From positions 1-13,815 of the forward strand of contig CAJXEF010000044.1 in assembly GCA_913052545.1 (NCBI GenBank): a DNA stretch of 13,815 bases, in the 5' to 3' direction. The notes under the pieces were generated by a model. That model had not been told where the DNA came from and did not search any database. It worked only from the letters and a program-made list of their open reading frames with translations. Shown here piece by piece: positions 13,120 through 13,815 of the stretch (its first letter is position 1; every line of letters starts with the position of its first letter). Made by a program: the position numbers and the translations under genes. The stretch is from an uncultured Chloroflexota bacterium. GTDB lineage: Bacteria > Chloroflexota > Dehalococcoidia > UBA3495.

Positions 13120-13815
13120 ATGCGACTTCCACAATTTAGAGTAGTTCTACGATTCAGTTTTTATTTATTGATGATTGTAGGCTTGTTCACAGCTGGTACG
13201 AGCGACTATAGACCATCATATGTTGACCGGGTTATAGCCCCATTCAAATACAGTTTTATGGAATGGGAGCTCGGACATATCAGTGACAAATGGATCTACC
13301 GATTGAAAAATGGCCTTTTTGGATACCCGTCAACCGATCGTAGGACTTCCTTGGTGGATGTTCGGGAATATTTCGAATTAGGTCAAACTTTGGGTCAACT
13401 TAAATCATCGGTAATTGATAATCAGGTTGAGATACCCCACGCGTTGGCTAATGAAAACAAAGGGTATTCAAAAACCGAGGCACTCAAGCTAATTGAAAAT
13501 CAGCGTGAGACTTTGAGGGAGCGGGTAGAGGAAACAATCGAGAATGAGATTTGGGAGGTTTTAAGATCCCTTCAATTGGGTTCCACTATAGGAATCTGGC
13601 CCCCCGTAGATGTGGTTTTTTCTGGAGCACCGGATGTCCTCGTGATATCTCCAAGGGATGAGATCGCCCTAAAGTATACGGCTTTATTGGCGTACGGTCT
13701 GACTTCTGAGCAAAAGGCTGATATCGAAGAAGAGGTAGGGTCACTAGAAAATTATTCAGTAATAGTTGAGAATTTGGGTGGCGTAGCAGTGTATCCGAGT
13801 GTTGTCAGCGAGCGA
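13120..13815 (+). CDS. membrane-anchored protein, unrecognised, truncated by the window edge
   Basis: An open frame of 232 codons runs from ATG at 13120 to the last base without a stop, so only the N-terminal part is present. An in-frame TAA at 13114 makes this the first possible ATG. The product begins with a basic, hydrophobic segment (about 8-26) that looks like a signal anchor. It continues with FKYSFMEWELGHISDKWIYRL (43-63 minus the first residue), then a long charged, probably coiled helix at about 116-150 and a mixed alpha/beta part. I do not recognise the family; the 'WE...DKW' region followed by a helical stretch recalls hypothetical proteins of Chloroflexota, but that is memory, not proof. 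No strong ribosome binding site precedes it. It is divergent from the degradative operon. Confidence 0.75.
   Translation, partial: MRLPQFRVVLRFSFYLLMIVGLFTAGTSDYRPSYVDRVIAPFKYSFMEWELGHISDKWIYRLKNGLFGYPSTDRRTSLVDVREYFELGQTLGQLKSSVIDNQVEIPHALANENKGYSKTEALKLIENQRETLRERVEETIENEIWEVLRSLQLGSTIGIWPPVDVVFSGAPDVLVISPRDEIALKYTALLAYGLTSEQKADIEEEVGSLENYSVIVENLGGVAVYPSVVSER

Overview
The window looks like chromosomal DNA of an uncultivated bacterium, most plausibly a marine Chloroflexota of the SAR202/Dehalococcoidia type. This rests on three things: a moderate, slightly AT-leaning composition; a family of periplasmic proteins with the 'HEGR...VGW..EPA..G' signature that I associate with Chloroflexota; and a flavin-dependent (LLM/FMNO) oxidoreductase next to short-chain dehydrogenases and MaoC hydratases, a gene mix for which SAR202 is known. 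The placement is inference; there is no rRNA or tRNA in the window. I see no transposase, integrase, CRISPR array or phage gene.

Left block, minus strand (65-5361). Reading in the direction of transcription, it holds an alpha/beta hydrolase, a long bifunctional RelA/SpoT homologue with a good promoter of its own, a Rid-family protein, a small His-rich membrane-anchored protein, and a secreted, membrane-anchored protein. In the last, a degenerate cupredoxin appears to be inserted into another beta domain with its two halves in swapped order. The last two genes look like an envelope metal-handling pair.

Central block, plus strand (5523-8806). It holds a thioredoxin-reductase-like flavoprotein (TTG start, consensus-like promoter), adenylosuccinate synthetase (purA), an unrecognised 74-residue protein and a small four-helix membrane protein. 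The block ends at a perfect 52-bp palindrome that can terminate transcription from both sides.

Right block, minus strand (8959-12942). This is a tight five-gene operon with a sigma70-like promoter at 13002-13030. In transcription order it encodes a non-catalytic MaoC-like subunit, a catalytic MaoC hydratase, two tandemly duplicated SDR dehydrogenases resembling the dehydrogenase domain of multifunctional enzyme type 2, and an LLM-class flavin monooxygenase. Together they suggest oxygenation plus hydration and 3-hydroxyacyl dehydrogenation of an unknown acyl-CoA-type substrate. A further plus-strand gene starts divergently at 13120 and runs off the right edge.

The best candidates for something undescribed are the permuted, nested cupredoxin with its His-rich partner, the degradative operon with its unevenly diverged SDR pair, the spacer-less palindrome, and a start codon buried in a GNRA-capped hairpin at the head of the operon.
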